DNA of 64,000 bases, from NCBI GenBank assembly GCA_038134485.1, contig JAYPVG010000004.1, forward strand, positions 62,001-126,000, written 5' to 3'. The notes under the pieces are model-generated. The model was not told where the DNA came from. It saw only the letters and a program-made list of their open reading frames with translations, and ran no database searches. Source of the stretch: NORP240 sp038134485 (GTDB lineage Bacteria > Pseudomonadota > Gammaproteobacteria > Pseudomonadales > Pseudohongiellaceae). The number at the start of each line of letters is the position of its first letter. Positions within the stretch are counted from its first letter, which is position 1. This document shows, in pieces, positions 8,269-16,863 of the stretch. A program made the translations under genes and the position numbers.

Positions 8269-9609
8269 ATGGAAACACTGGTTTGGAATACCGAGATGCT
8301 CGTCTCGGGCATTGTCTTGGCTTTAACTTTTGTGGCGATTTTTACCGAGGGCGTTCATGGAGTGCACCGGGTAAAGTGCGCGATGGCCGGAGCCGCGATC
8401 ATGATGATTGTCGGTCATATTTTCGGCTTCTATACGCCGGAAGACGCGGTCGAGGCAATAGACTGGAACGTCGTATTTTTGCTCGGCTGCATGATGACCA
8501 TTGTGGCAATCATGATCCCAACCGGCGGATTCCAGCAGCTGGCATACGCAATCGCGGACTTTAGCAAAGGCAGACTCTTCCTGCTGCTGGCCCTGATGGG
8601 AACGCTGGTCACAGGTCTGTCCCTGCTGCTCGACAATGTCACTACCGTCGTTATTTTTGGGCCATTGATCATCCTGATTTGTCAGTCTCTGCGGGTGAGC
8701 GCCATTCCTTTTCTGCTGGCAGCGGCACTTCTTTCAGATACGGGCGGCGTCGCGACCCTGGTGGGGGATCCTCCAAACCTGATGATAGGTTCAGCGGCGG
8801 AAATTGATTTCAATACCTTCGTTTACCACATGGGGCCGATGGTGCTGGTTGCTTGGATTGCCATACTGCTGGCGTTGAAGGTGCTTTTCAAAAAGGAGCT
8901 GGCGGTGCAGCCGGCAGCACTGAATCTTTCAGACCGGGAATCGCTTTCAGACCCTCGCACCTGGTACGGTGCCCTGGCAGTACTTGGCGTAATGGTCGTT
9001 GGGTTTGTCATGCATGACTGGCTGGACTGGGAGCCCTGGCTGGTGGCAGCTATCGGGCTGACGGCACTGGTGTTTATCGGTCGACGCGTAGAACTGGAGG
9101 AAACCCTGGCTCATATCGAACTTGCCCTGTTAATGTTCTTCATCTCACTGTTCATTATTATCGGCGGCGTAGAACACAGCGAATTTCTGCGCTTTCTCGG
9201 GCAATTTATCGTTCCCTTCGTCAATGAATTCGGCTTGCTGGCATCGACAATAGCCTTGATGTGGGTAGCAGCAGCATTTTCGGCAGCCATCGACAATATT
9301 CCTTTCACCGCGGCCATGATCCCCATTATTCTTGGCATGGAAACCCAGGGCATCAACGTCTCTCCATTGTGGTGGGCTCTCGCGGCTGGTGTCGGCATGG
9401 GCGGCAACGGAACACACATTGGTTCCACAGCTAACGTTTTTATCGTGACGATATCGGAGAAAATGGCCAAGGATGCAAACGATCCCAGTCTCGCGATCAC
9501 GCCAGGCTTATGGTTCCGAAAAGGGTTGCCCGCCATGCTGATTACGCTGCTGACCTGTACGATCATCATGGCAGTATTCTGGAGTTTTTTCGAATCTTCC
9601 GGAGTTTAG
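8269..9609 (+). CDS. ArsB/NhaD-family (P-permease type) ion transporter, copy 1
   Basis: A 446-residue integral membrane protein with about eleven to twelve hydrophobic segments. It carries the signature region DTGGVATLVGDPPNLMIG (about residues 160-178) typical of the ArsB/NhaD/SLC13-like 'P permease' group, which move Na+, H+ or anions across the inner membrane. Two DNxPFTA/DN-type intramembrane turns are also visible (LLDNVTTV; AIDNIPFTAAM). The ATG at 8269 has GAGGTAAG about eight bases upstream and matches the start of the paralog at 15587 (METLVWNTEM in both). An upstream start at 8191 would add 26 residues with no counterpart in the paralog. It converges on the RND permease gene with a 35-base gap. 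The transported ion is unknown. Confidence 0.85.
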   Translation: METLVWNTEMLVSGIVLALTFVAIFTEGVHGVHRVKCAMAGAAIMMIVGHIFGFYTPEDAVEAIDWNVVFLLGCMMTIVAIMIPTGGFQQLAYAIADFSKGRLFLLLALMGTLVTGLSLLLDNVTTVVIFGPLIILICQSLRVSAIPFLLAAALLSDTGGVATLVGDPPNLMIGSAAEIDFNTFVYHMGPMVLVAWIAILLALKVLFKKELAVQPAALNLSDRESLSDPRTWYGALAVLGVMVVGFVMHDWLDWEPWLVAAIGLTALVFIGRRVELEETLAHIELALLMFFISLFIIIGGVEHSEFLRFLGQFIVPFVNEFGLLASTIALMWVAAAFSAAIDNIPFTAAMIPIILGMETQGINVSPLWWALAAGVGMGGNGTHIGSTANVFIVTISEKMAKDANDPSLAITPGLWFRKGLPAMLITLLTCTIIMAVFWSFFESSGV

Positions 9610-9644
9610 AATCTTGAGACCTTCAAGGCGCGGGCTCGCAGTTG

Positions 9645-12600
9645 CTAGAAACTGGTCTCCAAGCGGGGCATCGGTTCGGGCTTTTTCCGCAGCATAGCCC
9701 GCAAACTCGAGGGTAGTGCCAGCATGGCCGGTGTCACGATCAGGGTGAGAATAGTGGCAAAGGACAGGCCAAACACTATGGTCGATGCGAGCCCCGCCCA
9801 CTGGGACGCAATGGGGCCACCAATTTCTATTTCGGCGCTAAGAAGGTCGAAGGAAATATTCATCGCCAGTGGCAACAGTCCGAAACCGGTGGTGAAAGTC
9901 GTCAGAAATACCGGTCGTAATCGTTGAATTCCAGTATGCACTATAACTTCCCGAATCTGCCATTCAGGATGCTCCCGGCGCAGCACATTGAAAGTGTCGA
10001 TCAGGACAATATTGTTATTCACGATAATACCGGCCAGCGCCACAATGCCGATTCCTGTCAGCATTACACTGAATGGTTGCCCGGTGGTTAGCAGTCCCAG
10101 CAAGACCCCGACCGTCGACATTATCACCGAGGACAGAATCAAGAGTGCCTGATAGTAGCTGTTGAACTGTGTCACCAGCAAGATCGCCATCAGCGCCATG
10201 GAGATTGCAAACGCCTGAATCAGAAAGGCAGCCGATTCCTCCTGCTCCTCGTTAGCGCCGCGGAACTGAAAATACACGCCGTTAACCGGTGGATTCTCTT
10301 CCATGTATGCTTCGATTTCCCTGAGCTTGTTGTCTGCCAGCACCCCAGGCGCGGGGTTTGCGCGCACGTAGACGACACGATTGCTGTCGACGCGCTGAAT
10401 TTCGCTAACCTTGGGTTTGGCTTCCCGGGTCACGAAACTGCTTATCGGCACCGGTCCATTGACAGTGCTGATGCGAATGGTGTCGAGCTGGTCAATTCCA
10501 CGGTATTCCATGGGATAACGTACCCGAATGTCGACCTCTTCCTCGCTGTCATCGGGGCGATAGTCCCCCATAAATATACCGTTGGTCATCAACTGAATCG
10601 CCGTGCCAATCTCTGACATGTCCGCACCCAACATAGCAGCCTGCGCCCGGTCAACGTTGATCTCCCATTCGATGGCCGGGACCGGCCGGGTGTCATCGAT
10701 GTCTATGAGGCCGGTCATCTGGTTTTCCATAAAGTCGCGGACACGCTCGGCTTCACTGAACAACAGATCCAGATCTTCGCCCGAAAATTCGACCTGAATC
10801 TCCTTGCCAACGGGAGGACCTTGCTCAATGGAGACGATCTCAGCGCGGACCCCGGGAATTTCCGAAACGGCATCGCGGTACATGTTTTCGATCTCGAATC
10901 CGTTCAGGTCCCGCTCGCGCCGATCGGTTAGCTCTATGAATATGGTGCCGATGAGGTCGGGTGCAGCTTGTTGACCGCCACCCATTTGCTGACCAGCTCC
11001 GGACTGCGTCACTATGCCGTCATAAAAGCCAATCTCTTCAATGCGATCTTCGGCGTCAAGCATGATGGTGCGCAGCTCAGCCGGCGAGAAATTACCCCGG
11101 GCGAAAATCTGCACCTGGGTCTGCATGGGTTCGGCAGACACGAAGAATTCAAAACCAGCCCCCCATCTCCCATAGGAATAAACCACACTGATGAGTGTTA
11201 GAAGTGTCACCAGCAACACTGTCCCCGGCATCCGGACCGCATACTCAAGAACTCGCGCGTAAACACCGGTTATGCCGGTGGCCTTTTCCGGATCACCCTC
11301 CTCCAGATTACGCAGATAGGTGCTATCCGCATCGCTTGAAGTACCAATGAGTGCGCCTATAGCAGGTGCAAACAGCAGTGCATAAAACAACGAACCAATG
11401 AGCACTGCGAACACGGTGATGGGCAGGTAGCTCATGAATTGCCCTGACACGCCGGGCCAGAACATGATAGGCAAGAACGCGGCCAGCGTTGTGGCGGTTG
11501 ATGCCGTGATGGGCCAGAACATCCTCCTCACCGCAGCCTTGTATGCCTCTGAGCTATCCAGTCCCTCGGCCATCTTGCGATCGGCGTATTCCACCATGAC
11601 AATCGCCCCGTCGATGAGCATTCCGAGGCCCAACAGCAGGCCGAAAATCACCATAAAGTTATAGGTAAAGTCCAGCACGCTGATAATGATGAATGCGAAG
11701 AAAAAAGAGAATGGCACGGCCATGGTAACCAAGAGGCCGGAGCGCACTCCAACCGCGGCGATGACCACCACCAGCACGAGCGCCATGGCGGTCGCCATAT
11801 TGCCGGTAAGCCCTGCGTTTTGCTCCAGGGTTATCGGAACGGTGTTGTTGATGTAAGAAACCTCGACTGCCGGAGGCAGCGAAGGTCTGGCCTCCTCAAC
11901 CAGAGCATCTATTCCCTCCATGGCTTCTATCAGGCTCGCGCCCTTCCGCTTCATAACATTAAGGGATATGGTCTGGCTGCCATTGGCGTAAGAATATCGG
12001 GTAGCGTCTTTGAAAGTTCGCCGCACGTCAGCCAAATCAGACACTGTGAGCACACCCAGCTCGGTCGATGCCAGCGGCAGACTAAAAAGATCATCTGCGT
12101 CTTCAATCAAACCGGGCACCTTGATCGAAAAACTGCCTTGTCCGGTATCCACCTGACCAGCCGCAATCAGGCGATTATTACTGGTAATGGTCTGCAGTAT
12201 CGCGCTGTTTGGAATGCCGTAAGTCTCGAGTTTTGACGGATCAATGACCGCTTCCAGCAGCTCTTCCCTGTTACCCACCATTGGTGCCTCGAGTACCTGG
12301 GGAAGGAGTTCGATCTCCCGTTGCAAATCCTCGGCAATGCGCAGTAGCGTGCGCTCCGGGACACCGTCACCGCCAATCGCGATCTGCACGATGGGCATCT
12401 GCACAGCAGAAACTTCCTGAATAATTGGCTCTTCCGTCGACTGAGGAAAGCGCGCCTTGGCGCGATTAATTGCTTCCCGGACTTCAGCCAGTGCCGTAGC
12501 GGACTCAAAGCTGATGTCGAATTCTGTCATGATGGTGGCAGCACCCTCGCTCGAAAACGAGCTTACCTCGGTTATGCCATCAATAGTTTTCAATTCAAGT

Positions 12601-12806
12601 TCGGCCGGCTTGGTCAAGAGACGCTCGGCATCTTCTGGCGAAATGCCCTCGTGGATGACCGTAGTAACCACCACCGGCACCTGAATGTCGGGGAACATCT
12701 CGATTGGAATGGAAAAATAAGACGCCAGACCCGCGAGCATGGTCACGACGAAGATACTGAGTGTGGTGCGCGAACGCTGGATGGCGGCGTCAATGTAGCC
12801 AAACAT
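9645..12806 (-). CDS. RND-family efflux permease
   Basis: A 1053-residue inner-membrane pump subunit with the usual RND layout: one N-terminal membrane helix, a large periplasmic loop, a helix bundle, a second large loop and a second bundle. In the fourth-helix region GMLIDGAIVMVEYADRK keeps the first acidic residue of the AcrB-type Asp pair, while the second is Gly, as in a divergent branch of HAE-type pumps. The C-terminal half carries AGIIVNNNIVLIDTF. The gene lies 20 bases downstream of its adaptor gene, so they form an operon read leftward. AGGGGG precedes the ATG by eleven bases. No outer-membrane TolC-like gene is in the cluster, so a shared one elsewhere would be needed. The substrate is unknown. 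Confidence 0.9.
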   Translation of the reverse strand: MFGYIDAAIQRSRTTLSIFVVTMLAGLASYFSIPIEMFPDIQVPVVVTTVIHEGISPEDAERLLTKPAELELKTIDGITEVSSFSSEGAATIMTEFDISFESATALAEVREAINRAKARFPQSTEEPIIQEVSAVQMPIVQIAIGGDGVPERTLLRIAEDLQREIELLPQVLEAPMVGNREELLEAVIDPSKLETYGIPNSAILQTITSNNRLIAAGQVDTGQGSFSIKVPGLIEDADDLFSLPLASTELGVLTVSDLADVRRTFKDATRYSYANGSQTISLNVMKRKGASLIEAMEGIDALVEEARPSLPPAVEVSYINNTVPITLEQNAGLTGNMATAMALVLVVVIAAVGVRSGLLVTMAVPFSFFFAFIIISVLDFTYNFMVIFGLLLGLGMLIDGAIVMVEYADRKMAEGLDSSEAYKAAVRRMFWPITASTATTLAAFLPIMFWPGVSGQFMSYLPITVFAVLIGSLFYALLFAPAIGALIGTSSDADSTYLRNLEEGDPEKATGITGVYARVLEYAVRMPGTVLLVTLLTLISVVYSYGRWGAGFEFFVSAEPMQTQVQIFARGNFSPAELRTIMLDAEDRIEEIGFYDGIVTQSGAGQQMGGGQQAAPDLIGTIFIELTDRRERDLNGFEIENMYRDAVSEIPGVRAEIVSIEQGPPVGKEIQVEFSGEDLDLLFSEAERVRDFMENQMTGLIDIDDTRPVPAIEWEINVDRAQAAMLGADMSEIGTAIQLMTNGIFMGDYRPDDSEEEVDIRVRYPMEYRGIDQLDTIRISTVNGPVPISSFVTREAKPKVSEIQRVDSNRVVYVRANPAPGVLADNKLREIEAYMEENPPVNGVYFQFRGANEEQEESAAFLIQAFAISMALMAILLVTQFNSYYQALLILSSVIMSTVGVLLGLLTTGQPFSVMLTGIGIVALAGIIVNNNIVLIDTFNVLRREHPEWQIREVIVHTGIQRLRPVFLTTFTTGFGLLPLAMNISFDLLSAEIEIGGPIASQWAGLASTIVFGLSFATILTLIVTPAMLALPSSLRAMLRKKPEPMPRLETSF

Positions 12807-12826
12807 AATTTATGGTCCCCCTGCCG

Positions 12827-13939
12827 CTACTCGTTCCAGTCAAAGTTGGCTTCTACTACCTGTCCGGGAAATACAATCTCCTGCCCCAGTGTTATCAGCG
12901 TTGTCGTGTCGGCGAGCCCGGTTACCCAGATACCTGGACTGAGCTGGTTGGTATCGTCACCCACTATCTCAACCTGATTGAAGTGTACCCTGTTGTTTCC
13001 ATCCAGGATTTTCACGCCGATAGCGCCGCTGTCATCAAGGGTAAGCGCGGACGAGGGAATGCGGTGCGCAAGTACCTCATCGGCGTCGACCATGAGTTCG
13101 ACCGTAATGCCTTCCCGAAGATTCTGGTACTGCGGATCGAGCTCGATTTCGAGCCTATAGCTGCGGGAAATAGCGTCAGCGGCTCTGGCCAGATAGGTAA
13201 CGGTGCCAGTGACCTGCTCACCGCTAAGCAGCTTTCCGTCAACGCGTGCGCCGATGCTGACCCCCCCGACATCCTGCTCTGGCACCAGTCCCACCAGCAA
13301 CATCGGGCTGTCATCGAGCACAGACGCGCACACGCTGCCGATATTCAGCAAGTCTCCAACTTCCACGGTTCGAGTCTCGACGACCCCGTCGAAGGGGGCT
13401 ACGATCTCGGTGTTTTTCAACGCAAGCTGCGACCTTGCAACCTGTGCTCTGGAGGATTCCAGCGCCGCCTTCAATTGAGCGACCTCTACCTCCGATGTCA
13501 GGCTCCGGGCCTGCAGATCCAGCGCTGCTTTGTATTCGAATTCCGCCTGATCCCGTCGACTCTCGGCTTCCTGCAGGTCAACATCGCGCGTATCGACCGC
13601 GATTTCGCAGAGCACATCACCGGCACTTACTCTGGTTCCACGGGGTGCCGGAACGTCAACGACTCTGCCGGCCTGTTCAGCACGAACCTCGACGTGACGA
13701 AAAGCCTGTGTACGACCACGTACGCGTATCTGTTCGATGTAGGGTTGCCCGTCTACCCGCTGGGCGCGGACACTGAAAACCGAAGGATCTTCCGGCGCCG
13801 CACTGCCCGCAGAGACTGCAACCACAGCGGTATTGCTGACGAGCGCCCCCTCTCCCTGGGAGTTTTCATCATGGGGAACGACCATCCAGATTGTTACGAG
13901 TATCAAGACGCCGGCTGCTACCAATTGCTGCTTCTTCAC
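12827..13939 (-). CDS. HlyD/AcrA-type periplasmic adaptor of the RND pump
   Basis: The 370-residue protein starts with a single membrane anchor (residues 5-22). It then shows the membrane-fusion layout: a split biotinyl-lipoyl-like domain (VRAEQAGRVVDVPAPRGTRVSAGDVLCEI and later IVAPFDGVVETRTVEVGDLL), a helical hairpin between them (about residues 120-180) and a beta-barrel domain. It bridges the permease to an outer-membrane channel. The start is a GTG at 13939 with GGAG seven bases upstream. It is the first gene of the two-gene pump operon, and a strong terminator at 14167-14200 separates it from the transporter gene further upstream. Confidence 0.88.
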   Translation of the reverse strand: MKKQQLVAAGVLILVTIWMVVPHDENSQGEGALVSNTAVVAVSAGSAAPEDPSVFSVRAQRVDGQPYIEQIRVRGRTQAFRHVEVRAEQAGRVVDVPAPRGTRVSAGDVLCEIAVDTRDVDLQEAESRRDQAEFEYKAALDLQARSLTSEVEVAQLKAALESSRAQVARSQLALKNTEIVAPFDGVVETRTVEVGDLLNIGSVCASVLDDSPMLLVGLVPEQDVGGVSIGARVDGKLLSGEQVTGTVTYLARAADAISRSYRLEIELDPQYQNLREGITVELMVDADEVLAHRIPSSALTLDDSGAIGVKILDGNNRVHFNQVEIVGDDTNQLSPGIWVTGLADTTTLITLGQEIVFPGQVVEANFDWNE

Positions 13940-14246
13940 TTATTTCTCCGCCTGTCGTCTTGAGCTGCTGATTTGAACCGCGACCCTTGCCCGCTTCGAG
14001 CCACAGCAATCAAGGGTTACGTGCTGACTGCGAGCACAGTTCACTGAGCAGCTCGACGGGTTCGTTGAATCGGGGCGATGGGTATTGTAACGGCGGCGAT
14101 TTTAATTGCAACGGAATAGCCACGAGCGATGACTGGCCGAAGCATCGCTTTGCATCACCCTGACATAAAAACAGTGCTGCCGAGTTGGCAGCACTGTTTT
14201 ATCCGATTTTTATGTTGATCGTCCGACGAGTCTAACGGGCCTGATG
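13940..14246. other. Intergenic region between pump operon and second ArsB/NhaD-type gene
   Basis: About 300 bases without a convincing gene. It must hold the promoter of the leftward pump operon, though I see no clear -35/-10 pair. Its main feature is the strong hairpin at 14167-14200, listed separately. Confidence 0.6.
14167..14200 (-). terminator. Intrinsic terminator after the second ArsB/NhaD-type gene
   Basis: A perfect inverted repeat with a 14-pair stem (14167-14180 region against 14187-14200) and a short GAGTT-type loop. Read on the reverse strand, the stem ends in a run of T (GTTTTTATG). It lies about 45 bases after the stop of the transporter gene at 14247 and upstream of the adaptor gene, so it should end the transporter transcript and keep the pump operon separate. 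The T-rich flank on the other side may make it work in both directions. Confidence 0.8.
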
Positions 14247-15587
14247 TTAGACTCCAGACTGTTCGAAGAATCCCCAGAACATTGCCATAATAATGCTACA
14301 TGTCACCAGCGTGATCAGCATAACCGGCAGACCTTTCCTGAACCACAAACCCGGAGTGATAGCCAGGCTGGGATCGCCCGCATCCTTGGCCATTTTCTCG
14401 GAAATTGTCACGATGAACACGTTGGCCGTAGAGCCCAGGTGGGTTCCATTTCCACCCATGCCCACGCCGGCGGCAAGCGCCCACCACATCGGCGACACGT
14501 TAATGCCCTGAGTTTCCATGCCCAGAATGATGGGGATCATAGCAGCGGTAAACGGAATGTTGTCTATTGCTGCCGAGAAGGCTGCTGAAACCCACATCAG
14601 AATAATACAGGTTGTGAAGAGCCCGTAGCTATCCACGAACGGGATAACGAACTGGCCAATGTACTCCAGGAATTGGCTGTGCTCCACTCCCCCGACAATG
14701 ATAAACAGAGAGACGAAAAACATCAGCAGCGCCAACTCGATATGAGCAAAGCTTTCCTCCACGTCGATATCGCGGCCGATAAAGACCAGCGCCGTGAGTC
14801 CGAGAGCCGCAACAAACCAGGGCTCCCAGTGCAGCGTGTTGTGCAGAATAAATCCAACTACCATAATCCCCAAAACGCCCAGTGAGCCGTACCAGGTGCG
14901 CGGATCGGACAGCGGCTCACGATCTGTCAGGTCTAGCTTGGCGGGCGTCACCGCCAACTCCTGCTTGAACAGGATGCGAAGGAAAAACAGAATAACCAGC
15001 CACGCTACCAGCACCATGGGCCCCATGTGGAAAACGAAGGTGTTGAAGTCAATATTGGCAGCCGATCCGATCATGAGGTTAGGTGGATCGCCAACCAGGG
15101 TCGCCACACCGCCGGTATCAGACAGCAAAGCAGCAGCCAGCAAGAAAGGAATAGCGCTCACGCGCAGAGACTGGCAAATAAGGATGATCAAAGGCCCGAA
15201 AATTACAACGGTTGTGACATTATCCAGCAGGAGAGAAAGCACGGTAACCAGCGTGCCCATGAGGGCCAGCAACAGGAACAACCTACCCTTGCTGTAATCG
15301 GCGATGGCATATGCCAACTGCTGAAATCCGCCGGTGGGGATCATGATCGCGACAATCGTCATCATACCGCCCAACAGAAACACCACATTCCAGTCGATCG
15401 CTTCCACGGCTTCTTCCGGATTGTAAAAACCAAAAAGCTGACCGACTACGATCATCACGATCGCGCCGCCCATCGCGCACTTGACGCGGTGAATGCCATG
15501 TATTCCTTCGGTGAAAATCGCTATGAAAGTAACTGCCAGAATCAAGCCGGAAACGGCCATTTCTGTATTCCAAACAAGTGTCTCCAT
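14247..15587 (-). CDS. ArsB/NhaD-family (P-permease type) ion transporter, copy 2
   Basis: A 446-residue paralog of the gene at 8269, in the opposite orientation. The two proteins are the same length and nearly the same over long stretches (METLVWNTEM at the start, TGGVATLVGDPPNLMIGSAA, AIDNIPFTAAMIPIILGM, and GVGMGGNGTH near the C-terminus). Differences cluster in loops, for example the region after the GPMVLVAW segment. I chose the ATG at 15587 because it aligns with copy 1; a TTG at 15596 also has an AGG nearby. It probably moves an ion such as Na+ or an anion across the inner membrane; the substrate is unknown. A strong terminator follows its stop. Confidence 0.85.
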   Translation of the reverse strand: METLVWNTEMAVSGLILAVTFIAIFTEGIHGIHRVKCAMGGAIVMIVVGQLFGFYNPEEAVEAIDWNVVFLLGGMMTIVAIMIPTGGFQQLAYAIADYSKGRLFLLLALMGTLVTVLSLLLDNVTTVVIFGPLIILICQSLRVSAIPFLLAAALLSDTGGVATLVGDPPNLMIGSAANIDFNTFVFHMGPMVLVAWLVILFFLRILFKQELAVTPAKLDLTDREPLSDPRTWYGSLGVLGIMVVGFILHNTLHWEPWFVAALGLTALVFIGRDIDVEESFAHIELALLMFFVSLFIIVGGVEHSQFLEYIGQFVIPFVDSYGLFTTCIILMWVSAAFSAAIDNIPFTAAMIPIILGMETQGINVSPMWWALAAGVGMGGNGTHLGSTANVFIVTISEKMAKDAGDPSLAITPGLWFRKGLPVMLITLVTCSIIMAMFWGFFEQSGV

Positions 15588-15870
15588 GATAAGCAACAGC
15601 CTCGTTGACGCCGATAGCGCGGCGCTTTGTTATTGAATTCGGTTTCTTTGGATCCGGTTTTTTTTGCCTAACTGGAGGACAAATTCCAGCTATGATCCCA
15701 AAAATTTAATCGTCGATACTAATTGTTCTAAGTGGGGTATTCAAGAGAATTCGGCCCGATGTACGGTTACCAGCTTTCCTAGGATTGAGCGAATTGCCAT
15801 GCTAGAATCGATCCCTTCAGGGGCTATTGCTTCTGTCAGAAACACACTGGAATATATCTGGAGATGCTGG

Positions 15871-16767
15871 ATGAGCACCAAAAAGAGAATTTTGATTGTA
15901 CTTGATGTACACGAGGATTTCCGTCAGGGACCGGACGATTTTCCCATCGAAATCGAAAAAGCGCTGCGATTTGTCACTGACAAATCCCAGACTGAGCTCA
16001 TCATCATCGGCTGCGGGTTTGAGGAGTACCTGCACGAAAGCTATTCCAGTTTTGCCAAAGATGAGGTCGACATCCGTAAACAGTATGTGCAGGAGTTGGA
16101 GGAGCGCCTCGCCAGGGTCGCGGGACGACTGCATGATCACGGATATCGGGTAACCAGCAAAGTACACTGGGCCTATCCCCGCTACGAGCAGGTCGCTCGC
16201 GAGGCTGAAGAATTCGACGTGGATCTGGTCATTCAGCACATTAACAGGAATCTGGATGAGGGACACCCGGTACTGTCCAATGACTCCTGGCAACTGGTCC
16301 GCAGCTGCAAACGCCCGTTATTACTAGTCCGAGACAACGCCTGGCCAGGAAAGCCAATTCTTCTGGCGGCAGTGGATCCCACTCACACAGAACAAAAAAG
16401 GATACGATTGGACGCACGGATCATGGACAGCGGTCTGGCTGCCGAACAGGAACTGGGAGGCGAGTTGCATGTCGCTCACGCCTGTTCAGCATCTGCCCAC
16501 CCGTTTACCTCCGCCGACTCGCTGGCCGCCAGCCATCAGGAGGCATTAGATGAGTTCATGGGCGCATACTCCATCGAACCGGGCTTCGTTCACTTGTCCA
16601 CAGAGAAACCGATAATGGCGCTGCTAAACCTGAAAAAGGAGCTGCACAGCGACATTATCATTATGGGCGTGATATCCAAGTCCCGCGTTTCAGAGGCGCT
16701 GGTCGGTCACACGGCCCAGGGTGTTCTCGACTACCTGCATGCCGATGTGATGGTGCTGCACCCCTGA
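15871..16767 (+). CDS. UspE-like tandem universal stress protein
   Basis: The 298-residue protein holds two universal-stress-protein domains in tandem, the size and layout of E. coli UspE (316 residues). The first half begins KRILIVLDVHED and ends near RPLLLVRDN; the second begins KPILLAAVDPTH and ends with SEALVGHTAQGVLDYLHADVMVLHP, the usual Usp C-terminal segment (GHTAEKVL-type). Such proteins are cytoplasmic and rise under stress or growth arrest. The ATG at 15871 has GGAG seven bases upstream; an open frame reaches back to 15664 but that part has no Usp similarity. It is divergent from the transporter at 15587. Confidence 0.82.
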   Translation: MSTKKRILIVLDVHEDFRQGPDDFPIEIEKALRFVTDKSQTELIIIGCGFEEYLHESYSSFAKDEVDIRKQYVQELEERLARVAGRLHDHGYRVTSKVHWAYPRYEQVAREAEEFDVDLVIQHINRNLDEGHPVLSNDSWQLVRSCKRPLLLVRDNAWPGKPILLAAVDPTHTEQKRIRLDARIMDSGLAAEQELGGELHVAHACSASAHPFTSADSLAASHQEALDEFMGAYSIEPGFVHLSTEKPIMALLNLKKELHSDIIIMGVISKSRVSEALVGHTAQGVLDYLHADVMVLHP

Positions 16768-16863
16768 CGGGAATGGCCGGCGGTTCTTATTCGGACCAAC
16801 CACAAGCGGAAACCGGCGCATCGAGGGTGATTCGAAATCCTCGGCACGTCGAGTTTTTGAAAC

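Noticed and set aside
12812..13963. Long open frame on the plus strand over the adaptor gene (383 codons)
   Set aside because: It is antisense to the clear HlyD-type adaptor, has no recognisable domain and no ribosome site.
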